Numbered from the stretch's first letter, positions 44,013-52,862 are shown. The stretch is 64,000 nucleotides of DNA from Pelomonas sp. Root1217 (GCF_001425705.1 NZ_LMDC01000001.1:1097814-1161813); one strand, 5' to 3'. Program-made: numbers and translations. Notes: a model not told the origin generated them from the letters alone.

Positions 44013-44610
44013 AGGCACGATCCACCTCGTCGACGACGACCCTGGCGTACGTGACGCGCTCGCCTTCCTGCTGCGCTCGCGGGGCCTGCATGTGCGCACC
44101 TTCGACGGCGGCCCGGCGTTGCTGGAGATGCTGGACCGCGAGGGCATGCCCAAGGGAGTCTTCCTGCTCGACGTGCGCATGGAACCCATGAGCGGCACGC
44201 GACTGCACGATGAACTGCTGGCACGCCGGCTGAGGAACCCGGTGCTCTTCCTGACCGGCCACGGCGACATCCCCATGGTCGTCGAGGCGCTGAAGAAGGG
44301 CGCCTTCGACTTCCTGGAGAAGCCCTACAGCGACAACGCGCTGGCCGACCGTCTCGAGCAGGCCCTGGCCGTGGACGCGGCCATGCAGGCAGAGGGTGCC
44401 CAGGTGGCCGAGCGCAGTGCGCGGCTGGCCAGCCTGACCGAGCGCGAGCGCGAGGTCATGACACGCGTGGCGGCGGGCAAGCTCAACAAGGTCATCGCCG
44501 ACGAGCTGAACGTGTCGGTGCGGACCGTGGAGGTGCACCGGGCCAGGGTGTTTGCGAAGCTGGGCGTGCGGTCGGCGGCGGAGGTGGCGACCTTGCTGGC
44601 CGGGCGGTAG
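44005..44610 (+). CDS. FixJ/TtrR-type response regulator
   Basis: A 201-residue regulator: receiver with HLVDDDPGVRDALAFLL, phospho-Asp in VFLLDVRMEPMSG near 54, Lys in FDFLEKPYSDNAL near 104, and a C-terminal LuxR HTH (LTEREREVMTRVAAGKLN, LNVSVRTVEVHRARVF). Translationally coupled to the PAS kinase. The likely target is the divergent dctPQM operon. It is FixJ-like, not a sigma-54 activator such as DctD. Confidence 0.93.
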   Translation: MAEGTIHLVDDDPGVRDALAFLLRSRGLHVRTFDGGPALLEMLDREGMPKGVFLLDVRMEPMSGTRLHDELLARRLRNPVLFLTGHGDIPMVVEALKKGAFDFLEKPYSDNALADRLEQALAVDAAMQAEGAQVAERSARLASLTEREREVMTRVAAGKLNKVIADELNVSVRTVEVHRARVFAKLGVRSAAEVATLLAGR

Positions 44611-44669
44611 GCCGCGCGGGGTTCAATGCCGCGACTTCAGGAGGTCAGCGCGGAGATTCGCAGCTGAAG

Positions 44670-45275
44670 TCAGGCCGTAGCCGGAGTTGTGCGTGACGCC
44701 GCGACACCCAGGGCCGCGTCGATGCTCTCCGGGGAGACCAAGCCATGGTATTGCCGCTGCAATTCCTCAAACACCGAGTGATTCACGTCCCCAACGAGGA
44801 GGCGTGACGCCGTCGCGAACACCGAGCGCCTTTCGCCATCGGGGCCGAAGAACTCATCCTCGGAGCCCTTCCTGACGGCCACGGCCATTCGCGAACGCAG
44901 CTCCGCCAGGTCGCGGTTGGACCAGTTGCTGACGATCGCCTCCAGTTGCGACAGCGCGGTCGCCACGACATGCACGGGCATCTCCGAGAGGGCCGCTGCA
45001 CCTTGCCGGGCCAGTTGGCGCTCCACATAGCCCAGATGCCGCATGACCCGCCGCGTCGACGGATGCTGGCCCAGCAATTCGGTAAGGGCCCGTGCCAGCG
45101 CCTGCGCTTCTGCGGCTGCCGGTTTCGACAATGGCAGCTGGACCGGCGAGGCCGGCTGGCGGGGAAGCCGGCGCGCGATCCGGCGCAGCGCGGCCCACAG
45201 CGCGGCAGCGAAATTCCGGCTGAGCGGGCTGCGACGCCGATCCGGCCGGCGGGACGAGGAGGAAGGTTTGGACAT
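44670..45275 (-). CDS. Hypothetical protein, 201 aa
   Basis: A very basic N-terminus (SKPSSSSRRPDRRRSPLSR) and a helical body with no membrane segment: ARALTELLGQHPSTRRVMRHLGYVERQLA read as helices, then ELRSRMAVAVRKGSEDEFFG and SVFEELQRQYHGLVSPESID. I recognise no family. It could be a nucleic-acid or membrane-surface binding protein given the Arg-rich tail, but that is a guess. Isolated: it converges on the FixJ-like gene and its 5' side faces a 408-bp non-coding region. Confidence 0.6.
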   Translation of the reverse strand: MSKPSSSSRRPDRRRSPLSRNFAAALWAALRRIARRLPRQPASPVQLPLSKPAAAEAQALARALTELLGQHPSTRRVMRHLGYVERQLARQGAAALSEMPVHVVATALSQLEAIVSNWSNRDLAELRSRMAVAVRKGSEDEFFGPDGERRSVFATASRLLVGDVNHSVFEELQRQYHGLVSPESIDAALGVAASRTTPATA

Positions 45276-45683
45276 GGTTCCCTTTACTTCACGGGACGCA
45301 CGACAAATTGGTCAGGCCGGATTCGATCATGTGGAATGTGGCCTGACCAGAGAACTATTTAACGCTGACGGCCGATGAAGCCGGCCGGCCACCCCGCCTG
45401 ACGGCTGAAGGACAGGTAGCGCCGTGTCTCGCGAGGCACGGCGTCGCGATGCGGGGCGCGCAAGCCCGGGACTGCGGCGCTTTGCCGCTCATGAACGCGG
45501 TTTGACGGCATTCAGACCCGGAATGGGTTGCACCAGTGGCAATGCCGGAGCGACTGGGATAGGAAGTGGCGTCCAGGCGGCTTTGCGGCTGTAAATAGCA
45601 ACCGCACCCTGGATCCGGGGGCTGGCGTAGCTGCAGGCCTCATCGAAACTCCTCGCGACGGAGCCACGCCAGGGAGGGAATAG
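45276..45683. other. Non-coding region with inverted repeat and repeat copy A
   Basis: No supported gene. It contains a 10-bp perfect inverted repeat, TGGTCAGGCC (45309-45318) and GGCCTGACCA (45340-45349), 33 bp upstream of the 44670-45275 gene start, a plausible operator or attenuator. Near 45430-45467 is a 38-bp segment repeated with 5 mismatches at 46986-47023. Confidence 0.5.
45430..45467 (+). repeat. 38-bp intergenic repeat, copy A
   Basis: Shares GTCGCGATGCGGGGCGC and flanks with 46986-47023 (33 of 38 identical). Weaker similarity continues about 60 bp downstream, ending in GAATGGGTTGCACC, a degraded version of the sigma-54 element that follows copy B. Confidence 0.6.
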
Positions 45684-46433
45684 ATGGCTATCGATTTCGC
45701 GCTGCAGCGGCCCTGTACGGCCCGGCGGTATACGCCAGAGGTCAGACTGCGATCCATGGTCAGGCACCGCGGCGTTGCGGAATTCGCGAGCGCCCAGTTC
45801 CGCGAGAAGTTTCCGCATGCCGACAACGAGACGCTGACCAGCAAATGCACGGTCGAGATTGCCGTCAAGAGCCCGGACGGGACGGCCAAGCAGACACAGG
45901 TGACGGTCGGCCAGCTGCTGGACATGATTGCGCCGCTCAGCGAGCTGGATGGCGAATGCAGAGGCTGCCCGGCCAATCTGTCGGGCCGGGCCTTCGGCTG
46001 CATCGGCAAGGTGAACTACCCCATCCGCAAGGAGGCCGAGGACTGGCTGCTCGCGCGCCTGCCCGACGATGCCAAGGACGCCAACCTGGTCCTGCTTCTC
46101 AAATACCTCGCCGACCTCGGCATCGACGGCGCCCCGGTCGAGACGCAACGCTCGCGCTCGCGCATGTTCGAACGCAAGGAGGCCGCCGTCAGGAAATGGG
46201 GCGGTTGGCTGGGGCCCAAGATGCAGATCACGTCCAGCCAACTGCTGCATCTGCTGGCCTTCAGTGAATCCATCGGCCCCGAGCAGGCCCAGCTCTACAG
46301 CCGGCTGCTCGACCTGGCCAAGCTGGGCTCGGAGCCGGGGGAGATATCCGACGCGGTGGCGCAGTTCCGGGTCTTCCTGCGGGCGGTCAATCTGGCGGGA
46401 AGATTGAATGCGAATTTGGCGGTCGAGGCCTAG
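45684..46433 (+). CDS. Uncharacterised protein with conserved-looking Cys cluster
   Basis: A 249-residue soluble protein. Near residues 92-112 it has CRGCPANLSGRAFGC then IGKVNYPI, a CxxC-x10-C arrangement suggestive of a metal or Fe-S site. The first 65 residues look like a compact beta-alpha domain (YTPEVRLRSMVRHRGVAEF, FREKFPHADNETL); the C-terminus is helical. I do not know the family. GGAGGG before the ATG supports expression. No operon partner: 408 bp upstream and 75 bp downstream are non-coding. Confidence 0.7.
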   Translation: MAIDFALQRPCTARRYTPEVRLRSMVRHRGVAEFASAQFREKFPHADNETLTSKCTVEIAVKSPDGTAKQTQVTVGQLLDMIAPLSELDGECRGCPANLSGRAFGCIGKVNYPIRKEAEDWLLARLPDDAKDANLVLLLKYLADLGIDGAPVETQRSRSRMFERKEAAVRKWGGWLGPKMQITSSQLLHLLAFSESIGPEQAQLYSRLLDLAKLGSEPGEISDAVAQFRVFLRAVNLAGRLNANLAVEA

Positions 46434-46508
46434 GCGAAAGCACGCTGTTCCATCAGCTCTGGTCCCTCTGGCTACGATCCTTGATCCTCTGCGACTTCAC
46501 AAACAAGA

Positions 46509-46898
46509 ATGTCCGGCTTCATTGCGCTTGTGCCGCTCCTGCTCGTCCCGTTGCTGTACGCGGTTCTCGTCAAACTTGCAGCTCGCCTCTTGCGCCGCAT
46601 GCAACTGAGTTGGAAGCACGCCCTCTTGTTCGGCCTTATCGCGCTCGTTGTCGGAGCAATTGGCACTGTTGCAAATCAAAGCACGGGGCGGGTCTTGCCA
46701 GCGCTCGTGGCAGGCTTGCTCGGCGTTGCCATCCAGTTGGTGGTTGGCGGCTGGTATCTGGGGCCGCGAGCACGAACCGCCTCAGGAGAGCTGATCGGCT
46801 TCGGTCGCGGCGCGCTTCTTTCGCTTGTCGCGTTCGGCATCGTGTTTGCCATTGGTATCGCGGCGGCCTTCCTGCTGCCTGTTGGCAAACAGCCATAG
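46509..46898 (+). CDS. Small integral membrane protein, 129 aa
   Basis: Predicted four-helix protein: FIALVPLLLVPLLYAVLVKL, HALLFGLIALVVGAIGTVA, VLPALVAGLLGVAIQLVVGGW and ALLSLVAFGIVFAIGIAAAFL, with short charged loops (RLLRRMQLSWK, GPRARTASGE). No family recognised. The hydrophobic pattern is too regular to be chance, but the start lacks a strong SD. Flanked by non-coding DNA on both sides. Confidence 0.6.
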   Translation: MSGFIALVPLLLVPLLYAVLVKLAARLLRRMQLSWKHALLFGLIALVVGAIGTVANQSTGRVLPALVAGLLGVAIQLVVGGWYLGPRARTASGELIGFGRGALLSLVAFGIVFAIGIAAAFLLPVGKQP

Positions 46899-46985
46899 GT
46901 TGCCGACAAGGGCGCCAGCGGATCAAGTCGTTGCCTCCAGATTCGATGAAGCCTCACGTGGCGTGAAGGTCAAGCGCCGCGCCAT

Positions 46986-47023
46986 CGCGAGGCGTGGTGT
47001 CGCGATGCGGGGCGCTCAGGCCC
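46986..47023 (+). repeat. 38-bp intergenic repeat, copy B
   Basis: 33 of 38 positions match 45430-45467. It lies about 60 bp upstream of a sigma-54-type element, so the repeat may belong to a duplicated promoter region. Confidence 0.6.
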
Positions 47024-47085
47024 AGACCTGGGGCGAATACCGATTGAAGACGCCGTTTGACCGTGAAGTTCTTGGCATTTCGAGC

Positions 47086-47101
47086 TGGCATGGGGTTTGC
47101 A
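47086..47101 (+). promoter_or_regulatory. Sigma-54-type promoter of an exported protein gene
   Basis: TGGCATGGGGTTTGCA has GG and GC 10 nt apart and only one mismatch to TGGCACGNNNNTTGCA. Predicted start near 47112, 43 nt before the ATG at 47155. No clear NtrC-like dyad was found about 64 bp upstream. Confidence 0.65.
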
Positions 47102-47154
47102 CTATGGCTTGTGCCGAGGCGACTGGCCTCGGGAAACCTAAGGAGTACCTCACC

Positions 47155-47505
47155 ATGAAGACCTGGACGAATCTGCGACCCCTCACCCTGTCGGCCGCTC
47201 TGCTCGCAACCATGACGCTGATCGCGCCCGCGAGTGCCCAGGAACCCACCGTGCCCGCCATGACCGGCCGCGCCATGCTGCGCGACGCACGAGGCGAATT
47301 TCTGCTGGACGATGGCCGCACGCTGAAGGTCCATGTCGGCGTGCGCAGTCTGGGCGTCAGCCTCGACGAGAGCCCGCTGGAGACCTGGCGCGCCGAGAAC
47401 ACCGAGCTGCTCGTCAGCCCCGACGGCATGCGTCGCGTGCGCCTGTTCCGCAACGTCGACGGCAGCGTCGATCGCATCGCGTTCGAGACCGACCGGATGC
47501 GCTGA
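47155..47505 (+). CDS. Exported hypothetical protein, 116 aa
   Basis: A Sec signal (TLSAALLATMTLIAPASAQ) with likely cleavage after ASA, then a mature domain of about 88 residues that is acidic and beta-rich (GRAMLRDARGEFLLDDGRTL, VRRVRLFRNVDGSVDRIAF-type strands). No Cys and no recognised family. AAGGAG precedes the ATG at a good distance. A sigma-54-type element lies 43 nt upstream of the start region, so expression may be conditional. Confidence 0.78.
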   Translation: MKTWTNLRPLTLSAALLATMTLIAPASAQEPTVPAMTGRAMLRDARGEFLLDDGRTLKVHVGVRSLGVSLDESPLETWRAENTELLVSPDGMRRVRLFRNVDGSVDRIAFETDRMR

Positions 47506-47573
47506 GACGGCAAGTTATCCCGAGGCCGGCGCGCGCGCGGCGCCCCCCGGCCTCGGCGGCATTTCACGGCCAT

Positions 47574-48566
47574 TCAGCGACGAGGCTGACCGTCCATCCA
47601 CGCGGCGCGGATCTCGCGCCCGCAGTTCACCGAAGCCACCGCCGGCTTGTCGCTGGGGTCGTCGCCCAGGGCGCCACGGCGCTGCTCGCGAGCGACGATG
47701 CCGTAGAAGCGCTGGTAGGCGCTGATCCACGGATAGAAGCCGAAGGCGCCCGGGCTGCTGAAGGCACCGTCACCGACTTGCGGGTCGTCCTCCACCCAGT
47801 GGCCGAGGCTGTAGTGCCAGCTCTCCGTCGCAGGGATGGGCGTCTTCACGGCATCGCTCGGGCAGACCTGTGGGTTGGTGCAGACGGCCTCCTTGCCCAG
47901 CAAGCGGCCGAGTTGCAGCTGGCCGCCCAGCAGGGCGCGCAGCAGGCGGCTGTAGTCGGCCGCGCTGGTCTGGCCGCCGCCGGCCGGCATGGCCTGGCTG
48001 TAGCTGAAGGACCAGTCCGTGCCGAGCGTGGGTGCGAGCGACTGCCGCACCGCGAGGGCCAGACCATCCGGACCCAGCGAGCCCAGGGCCATCAGGATGG
48101 CGTGCTGCTGCATGTGGCCGCCGTTGTAGTCGAAGCGGTTTTCGGTGGCCGGATTGAGGCGGCCGCGGCCGTTGATGAGGCTTTGCTGGCAGGCCGCCAC
48201 GCTCTGGTTCTGGCGGCACACGTGGTAGTAGGTGTAGCCGGACTGGAAGTGCAGGAACCTGATGTCCTCGGCACTGAGCTGGCCCTGGCGGCGCTCGGCC
48301 ACAAAGGCGGCGTAGACCCATTTGGAGGCAGACGCGATGGCCATCTCGGTGTGGCGCTCCGGGCCGTTTTCGCCGGACTTGCCGCCGGCCAGCGGCTGGG
48401 TGGCGTTGCCGATCTCCCAATAGAAGGGCTGGGCGGCCACGCAGGCCGCAGACTTCTCGGCCGTCAACCGTGCGGCGCCGGCGCGCTGCAGTGGCGTTGG
48501 TTCGGCTTGAGCAATGAGCGGGGCGGCAATCAGCAGGGTGAGCAGGGTGAAGGCGGCGTGGCGCAT
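47574..48566 (-). CDS. Exported serine hydrolase, beta-lactamase/PBP-like
   Basis: A 330-residue protein with a Sec signal (HAAFTLLTLLIAAPLIAQA). The SxxK catalytic motif is seen as ASASKWVYAAFVAE near 78-91; a YxN-like YSQAMPAGG near 190 would supply the second motif. Four to six Cys (SAACVAAQ, YHVCRQNQ, VAACQQ, AVCTNPQVCPS, VNCGRE) suggest disulfides in the periplasm. It resembles class-C-lactamase-fold hydrolases rather than true resistance enzymes; the substrate is not evident. Divergent from the two-component pair at 48730. Confidence 0.82.
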   Translation of the reverse strand: MRHAAFTLLTLLIAAPLIAQAEPTPLQRAGAARLTAEKSAACVAAQPFYWEIGNATQPLAGGKSGENGPERHTEMAIASASKWVYAAFVAERRQGQLSAEDIRFLHFQSGYTYYHVCRQNQSVAACQQSLINGRGRLNPATENRFDYNGGHMQQHAILMALGSLGPDGLALAVRQSLAPTLGTDWSFSYSQAMPAGGGQTSAADYSRLLRALLGGQLQLGRLLGKEAVCTNPQVCPSDAVKTPIPATESWHYSLGHWVEDDPQVGDGAFSSPGAFGFYPWISAYQRFYGIVAREQRRGALGDDPSDKPAVASVNCGREIRAAWMDGQPRR

Positions 48567-48729
48567 GGCGATCTCCGTTTGAGGTGGGGCCATGCTGCCC
48601 AGCCGTGGCCGCGCAAAGGTTGCCGCGCGGGTTGCAGTGCTTGCAGGGCCTGACGGCGGGCGCGGCTTGCAACGGTTTGTCATTGTTTTCCGGCAAGGTG
48701 GGGCGCGGGCTTCTCCCTAACATCCCCCC

Positions 48730-49440
48730 ATGAGTCGCATCCTGATCGCCGACGACGAGGCCGAGCTGCGCGGCCTGCTGCAGCGCTATCTGACCGAGCA
48801 AGGCCACAGCGTGCGCGCCGTGCCCGATGCCGCCGCCGCCGCGCAACTGCTGGCGCGTGAGCGCTTCGACGTGCTGGTGCTGGATTTGATGATGCCGGGC
48901 GAGGACGGCTTGTCGCTGTGCCGCCGCTTGCGCGGCCAGGGCGAGACCATCCCCATCCTGATGCTGACGGCGCGCGGTGACCTCGTCGACCGTGTGCTGG
49001 GCCTGGAGATGGGCGCCGACGACTACCTGGCCAAGCCATTCGCACCACGTGAGCTGCTGGCGCGCATCCAGGCGATGGTGCGTCGCCAGCAGCAGCTCGG
49101 TGCCCACCTCGGCCCTGCGGGCGAGGAAGCGGTGCGCTTCGGCGACTTCACCCTCTATCCCACGCAACGCCGGCTGGAGCGCGCTGGCGCGGCGGTGGAG
49201 ATCAGCACCGTCGAGTTCCAGCTGCTGCGTGCGCTGGCCAGCCAGCCGAACCGACCGCTGGGACGCGAGAAGCTGCTGGCGATGGCGCATGGCGACGAGC
49301 ATGGCGTCAGCGACCGCAGCCTGGACGTGCAGGTCATGCGGCTGCGCCGCCTCGTCGAGGCCGACCCGAGCGCGCCGCGCCATATCCAGACGGTGTGGGG
49401 TCTCGGTTATGTGTTCATCCTGGAACCGGACGCCCGATGA
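48730..49440 (+). CDS. OmpR-family response regulator
   Basis: A 236-residue regulator: receiver ILIADDEAELRGLL, phospho-Asp in DVLVLDLMMPGEDG near 54, Lys in YLAKPFAPREL near 104, OmpR winged helix ending in RHIQTVWGLGYVF. The arrangement and length match OmpR itself. The stop overlaps the kinase ATG (ATGA). It is divergent from the exported serine hydrolase, a possible target. Confidence 0.94.
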   Translation: MSRILIADDEAELRGLLQRYLTEQGHSVRAVPDAAAAAQLLARERFDVLVLDLMMPGEDGLSLCRRLRGQGETIPILMLTARGDLVDRVLGLEMGADDYLAKPFAPRELLARIQAMVRRQQQLGAHLGPAGEEAVRFGDFTLYPTQRRLERAGAAVEISTVEFQLLRALASQPNRPLGREKLLAMAHGDEHGVSDRSLDVQVMRLRRLVEADPSAPRHIQTVWGLGYVFILEPDAR

Positions 49441-50747
49441 AGTTCGGCCTGTCCACGCTGTTCGGCCGCAACCTGTGGCTCATCGTCTGCCTGATCGTGC
49501 TCGGTCAGCTGGTCAATGCGCTGGCCTATGCGCAGTTCGTCGCCCGGCCGCGCCTGCAGCAGTCGGCCGAGGCGACCGCGCGCAGCCTGCAGGCCGTCGC
49601 CGAAGGCATGCGCCTGCTACCCGAGGCCGAGCGAGCCGGCTTCGTGGATCGCTTCAATGCGCGCGCCGCCTCGGGCCAGCAGCAGCGCCTGCTCGAGCGA
49701 CCGACCTGGGTGGAGCGCGGCTTCCTGGCCGAGCTGGCGACGCAGCTGGGCCTGGAGCGCGGCGAGCTGCCGTGGCGGCGCGAAGCCAACGGCCTCATCG
49801 CGGTGCAACTGCCTGGCGCGCCGGCCTGGCTGGTGCTGCCTGCCGTGCAGCCGGCTCACCATTTCGCGCGCACCTGGCTGATCGCCAGCGGCGTCAGCGC
49901 CGTGCTGGCCTTGGTCGGCGCCTGGTTGATCCAGCGCCGCATCAACCGGCCCCTGCAGCGCCTGGTCGATGCGGCCAAGGCAGTCGGTGCCGGCCAGCGC
50001 CGCTTGCTGCTGCCCACCGATGGCCCGGCCGAGACGGCGGCCCTGGCGCGTGGCTTCAACGACATGGCCGAGGCACTGGCGCGCGATGAGGAAGAACGCT
50101 TGCTGATGCTGGCCGGCTTGTCGCATGACCTGCGCACGCCGCTGGCAAAGATTCGCCTCGCTAGCGAATTGCTGCGTGGTTCTTTCGATCGGGCGGGCCA
50201 GGGTGACAAGGACTTGCTCGACACGCTGGACCGCAGCCTGCACGGCCTGGACGGCCTGCTGACCCAGTTCCTCGACTACGCACGCGCCGCCCACCCGGCC
50301 GAGCAGGAGCTACCCGCCGCCGACATCGAGCTGCGCCAGTTCCTGGCCGAGACGCTGGCGCTGGCACCGGGCCTGCCGCAACCGGTGCTGGCCGAGGGGC
50401 CGGCAGTGCACCGGCGCGCACGGCCGCAGGCGCTCCGCCGGCTCGTGCTCAACCTCATCGTCAATGCGCAGAACCATGGCGCGCCGCCCATCGAGCTGGC
50501 TTGCGGCGATGACGCCGGCGGAGCCTGGATCGAGGTGCGGGACCGCGGCCCGGGCATCGCGCCGGACCGTGTCGACGACCTCAAGCGCCCCTTCCACCGT
50601 GGCGACGTGGCCCGCGGCGGCAAGCCGGGCTCGGGCCTGGGCCTGGCCATCGTCGAGCGCATTGCGCGCGCCGACGGCGCCGAATTGAGGCTGACGCCGC
50701 GCGATGGTGGCGGCCTCATTGCCCGTGTCAGCTGGTCTGGATCGTGA
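49437..50747 (+). CDS. EnvZ-type sensor histidine kinase
   Basis: A 436-residue kinase: TM1 at 9-32 (NLWLIVCLIVLGQLVNALAY), a periplasmic domain of about 110 residues, TM2 near 145-163 (LIASGVSAVLALVGAWLIQ), HAMP, HisKA with GLSHDLRTPLAKIRLASE (His near 228) and HATPase (LVLNLIVNAQNHG, DRGPGIAP, GSGLGLAIVERI). The EnvZ-like topology and SHDLRTPLTK-type box fit its OmpR-type partner. The gene is translationally coupled to that partner. Signal unknown. Confidence 0.93.
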   Translation: MKFGLSTLFGRNLWLIVCLIVLGQLVNALAYAQFVARPRLQQSAEATARSLQAVAEGMRLLPEAERAGFVDRFNARAASGQQQRLLERPTWVERGFLAELATQLGLERGELPWRREANGLIAVQLPGAPAWLVLPAVQPAHHFARTWLIASGVSAVLALVGAWLIQRRINRPLQRLVDAAKAVGAGQRRLLLPTDGPAETAALARGFNDMAEALARDEEERLLMLAGLSHDLRTPLAKIRLASELLRGSFDRAGQGDKDLLDTLDRSLHGLDGLLTQFLDYARAAHPAEQELPAADIELRQFLAETLALAPGLPQPVLAEGPAVHRRARPQALRRLVLNLIVNAQNHGAPPIELACGDDAGGAWIEVRDRGPGIAPDRVDDLKRPFHRGDVARGGKPGSGLGLAIVERIARADGAELRLTPRDGGGLIARVSWSGS

Positions 50748-50781
50748 CGAAGCAGTCTTCGAGCGGCCGCCAGTGCTGAGT

Positions 50782-52581
50782 TCAGCTCGCGTTGATCGTC
50801 ACCGTCACGGTGCCCGTGCTGGTCTGGCCGAAGTTGTCCTTCAGCGTGATGACGAGGTTGGTGCGGCCGGCTACCGGGTTGGCCCAGTTCAGGGCGAGGC
50901 CGCTACTGGTGGCTGAGAAACTCATGCCGCTGGCGGCGCCGCTGATGCTGATGCTCAACGAGCTCGCGCCCGGCGCCGAGTAGCCGATCGTGGCGGCGAG
51001 GGCTTTGCCGGCCGCGCCGCTCAGGCTGGTGGTCGTCAGCGTGGGGCCGCTGCTGGTCGTCGGCGTGGCGGTCGAGGCCGTGACGCTGGCGCCGCTGAGG
51101 CTGCTCAGCAGGGCGCTGACGTTGGGCGTGCCCCAGCCGGTGGGCGTGTCATAGCCGGTCTTTGCGGCGCAGGTCGTGCATGTGCCGTTGCTGCCGCTGG
51201 CCACGTCCTTGAAGGCGGCGGCGTATTGCGTCGGCACGGCACCGATCTGCTGGTAGAGGGCGGCATGAGGCTGGCCGAGCACGGTCTTGGCAGATGCCAC
51301 GCGCATCGCATTGGCCACAGCCAGCAGGCCGGCCCATTGCGGCGTCGCCAGGCTGGTGCCGCCGGCGCTGACCCAGCGCGTCGTCGTCGTGCCCGGTGCG
51401 ATCAGCGCCACGTACTGGCCGGAGTTGGGGTCGGCATTGAAGGCGACGTCGGCGACGGCGCGCCTGGCATAGCCGCCAATGGTGCCGCCCTGGTAACTGG
51501 GCAGCGCCACATAGGCGCTGGTGCCGCCGCCGGTGCCGGTCCAGGTGGTTTCGCTGCGCGCACCGCTGCTGTAGCTCAACGTGGTGCCGCCGACGGCGAC
51601 GACGCGGGTCGACACCGAAGGCCAGGACACGGCGGCGCCGTTGTCGCCGGTGGCGGCAAGATAGCTCATGCCGGCCGTGGCGAAGGCGCTGTCATAGCTC
51701 GACGTCCAACTGCCCTCGGCGGCGCCGAAGCTCATGGACACGACGCCGGCGCCCATCTTGTTGGCAAGCGCGACGGCCTTGGACAGGCTGCCGACGCCGG
51801 CATCCGGCGCTTCGATGAGGACGAGGCGAGCCAGCGGTGCGGTCGCATGGGCCCATTGCACGTCCAGCGCAATCTCGGTGGCCCAGCCGCTGTCATAGGC
51901 GGGAGCGGTGGCGGTCAGGGCGCCGGCGGTCGTGCTGTAGGCGATGACCAGCTCGCAACTGGACGCGGAGGCTTTGGCTAGGGGCAGGCTGGCGTTGGCG
52001 GCCAGGGTGCGCGAGCTGCAGGTCGGCAGCGCGAACTTGGCGTTGAAGGCCGCCAGTTCGGCAGCGATGTTGGGGTCGTGCCTGGCGTTGACGATGTAGA
52101 TGGTCTGGCCGGCGCCGAGCTGGGCGGCCTGGGCTGCGGTCAGGCCGGCGGTGCTGGCGGGCAGGGCCGGCTGAGCGTAGGCGGCGCGGATCTGTGCCGG
52201 CGTATAGGTCGTCACTGCAGTGGACGTCGCCATCGGAGCGGCTTCGCCCGCACCCGCCGCGAAAGCGCGCGGGCGCAGAGCGTCGTCCAGGCGGTCGCGC
52301 GTCAGGCCTTGGGTGGCGATGCCGGCCAGGGCGTGGCTGCGGTGGGGTGCGGCACCGTTGTCGGGTTCCTCGAGATCGACGGCGGCGGTGTGAAAGCTGG
52401 GCTGGGCGGCGACATGGGTCGCGGCAGTGCTACCTTCCTCAAGGTCCACGCTCAGCTTGATGACCGAGCTTGCCTCGCTGACCTGGACGGTCGGGCTGTC
52501 GCCAGCGCCGCCTCCGCATGCGGTCAACGCCGCGGCGGTCAGCAGGCTGAGGGTCCAGGTGAGTTGGCGGGGACTGCGCAT
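50782..52581 (-). CDS. S53 (sedolisin) family serine-carboxyl peptidase, lipoprotein signal
   Basis: A 599-residue exported protease. The signal ends in the lipobox LTAC. A pro-region spans about 20-110; the catalytic domain shows the Glu/Asp pair in TEIALDVQWAHATAP, the oxyanion Asp in AATGDNGAAVS and the nucleophile Ser in SAGGTSLATPQWAG (SGTSxxxP-like). DVASGSNGTC and CAAKTGYDTPTGWG form the Ca-binding C-terminal region. A Ser/Thr-rich linker leads to a C-terminal Ig-like domain (TVTVTINAS). ATG at 52581 follows from the signal. A cyclic-di-GMP-I riboswitch precedes it, linking secretion of a protease to the second messenger. Confidence 0.9.
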   Translation of the reverse strand: MRSPRQLTWTLSLLTAAALTACGGGAGDSPTVQVSEASSVIKLSVDLEEGSTAATHVAAQPSFHTAAVDLEEPDNGAAPHRSHALAGIATQGLTRDRLDDALRPRAFAAGAGEAAPMATSTAVTTYTPAQIRAAYAQPALPASTAGLTAAQAAQLGAGQTIYIVNARHDPNIAAELAAFNAKFALPTCSSRTLAANASLPLAKASASSCELVIAYSTTAGALTATAPAYDSGWATEIALDVQWAHATAPLARLVLIEAPDAGVGSLSKAVALANKMGAGVVSMSFGAAEGSWTSSYDSAFATAGMSYLAATGDNGAAVSWPSVSTRVVAVGGTTLSYSSGARSETTWTGTGGGTSAYVALPSYQGGTIGGYARRAVADVAFNADPNSGQYVALIAPGTTTTRWVSAGGTSLATPQWAGLLAVANAMRVASAKTVLGQPHAALYQQIGAVPTQYAAAFKDVASGSNGTCTTCAAKTGYDTPTGWGTPNVSALLSSLSGASVTASTATPTTSSGPTLTTTSLSGAAGKALAATIGYSAPGASSLSISISGAASGMSFSATSSGLALNWANPVAGRTNLVITLKDNFGQTSTGTVTVTINAS

Positions 52582-52621
52582 GGCCGGGTTCTCGTACGAA
52601 GGAGGGCCACGCCGATCAAGA

Positions 52622-52728
52622 CCTACCGGTCCTGGCGGCCCCGCTGCCGTGGCGCTTGCGTGCTGCAAGTGCGGTAGGCCGGTGGCTTTGCGTCCCCGCC
52701 TTTCGACGGGTTTGCCCTCTGGGTTGTG
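52622..52728 (-). ncRNA. Cyclic-di-GMP-I (GEMM-I) riboswitch upstream of the S53 peptidase
   Basis: On the minus strand the conserved core is present: AGGGCAAACC, then a 6-bp stem capped by a GAAA tetraloop, GGACGCAAAGCC, ACCGGCCUA and, in the second arm, GGCAGCGGGGCCGCC (compare GGUAGCGGGGUUACC of the Vibrio Vc2 RNA). An outer P3 stem CUACCG/CGGUAG closes the second arm. It lies 41 nt before the ATG. Whether it turns expression on or off cannot be read. Confidence 0.88.
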
Positions 52729-52862
52729 AAACAGGTTCAGTCTAGGCGCCGGGGTGCCGACATGCAGGGGCCGTCAGGGGCACTGCGTGACTTCTGACTC
52801 GGCGGACGGCGCGGGCTTTCGATGCTGCCAGTCTGCGTTTCGTGAGTTACTGCCGTGTGGTT

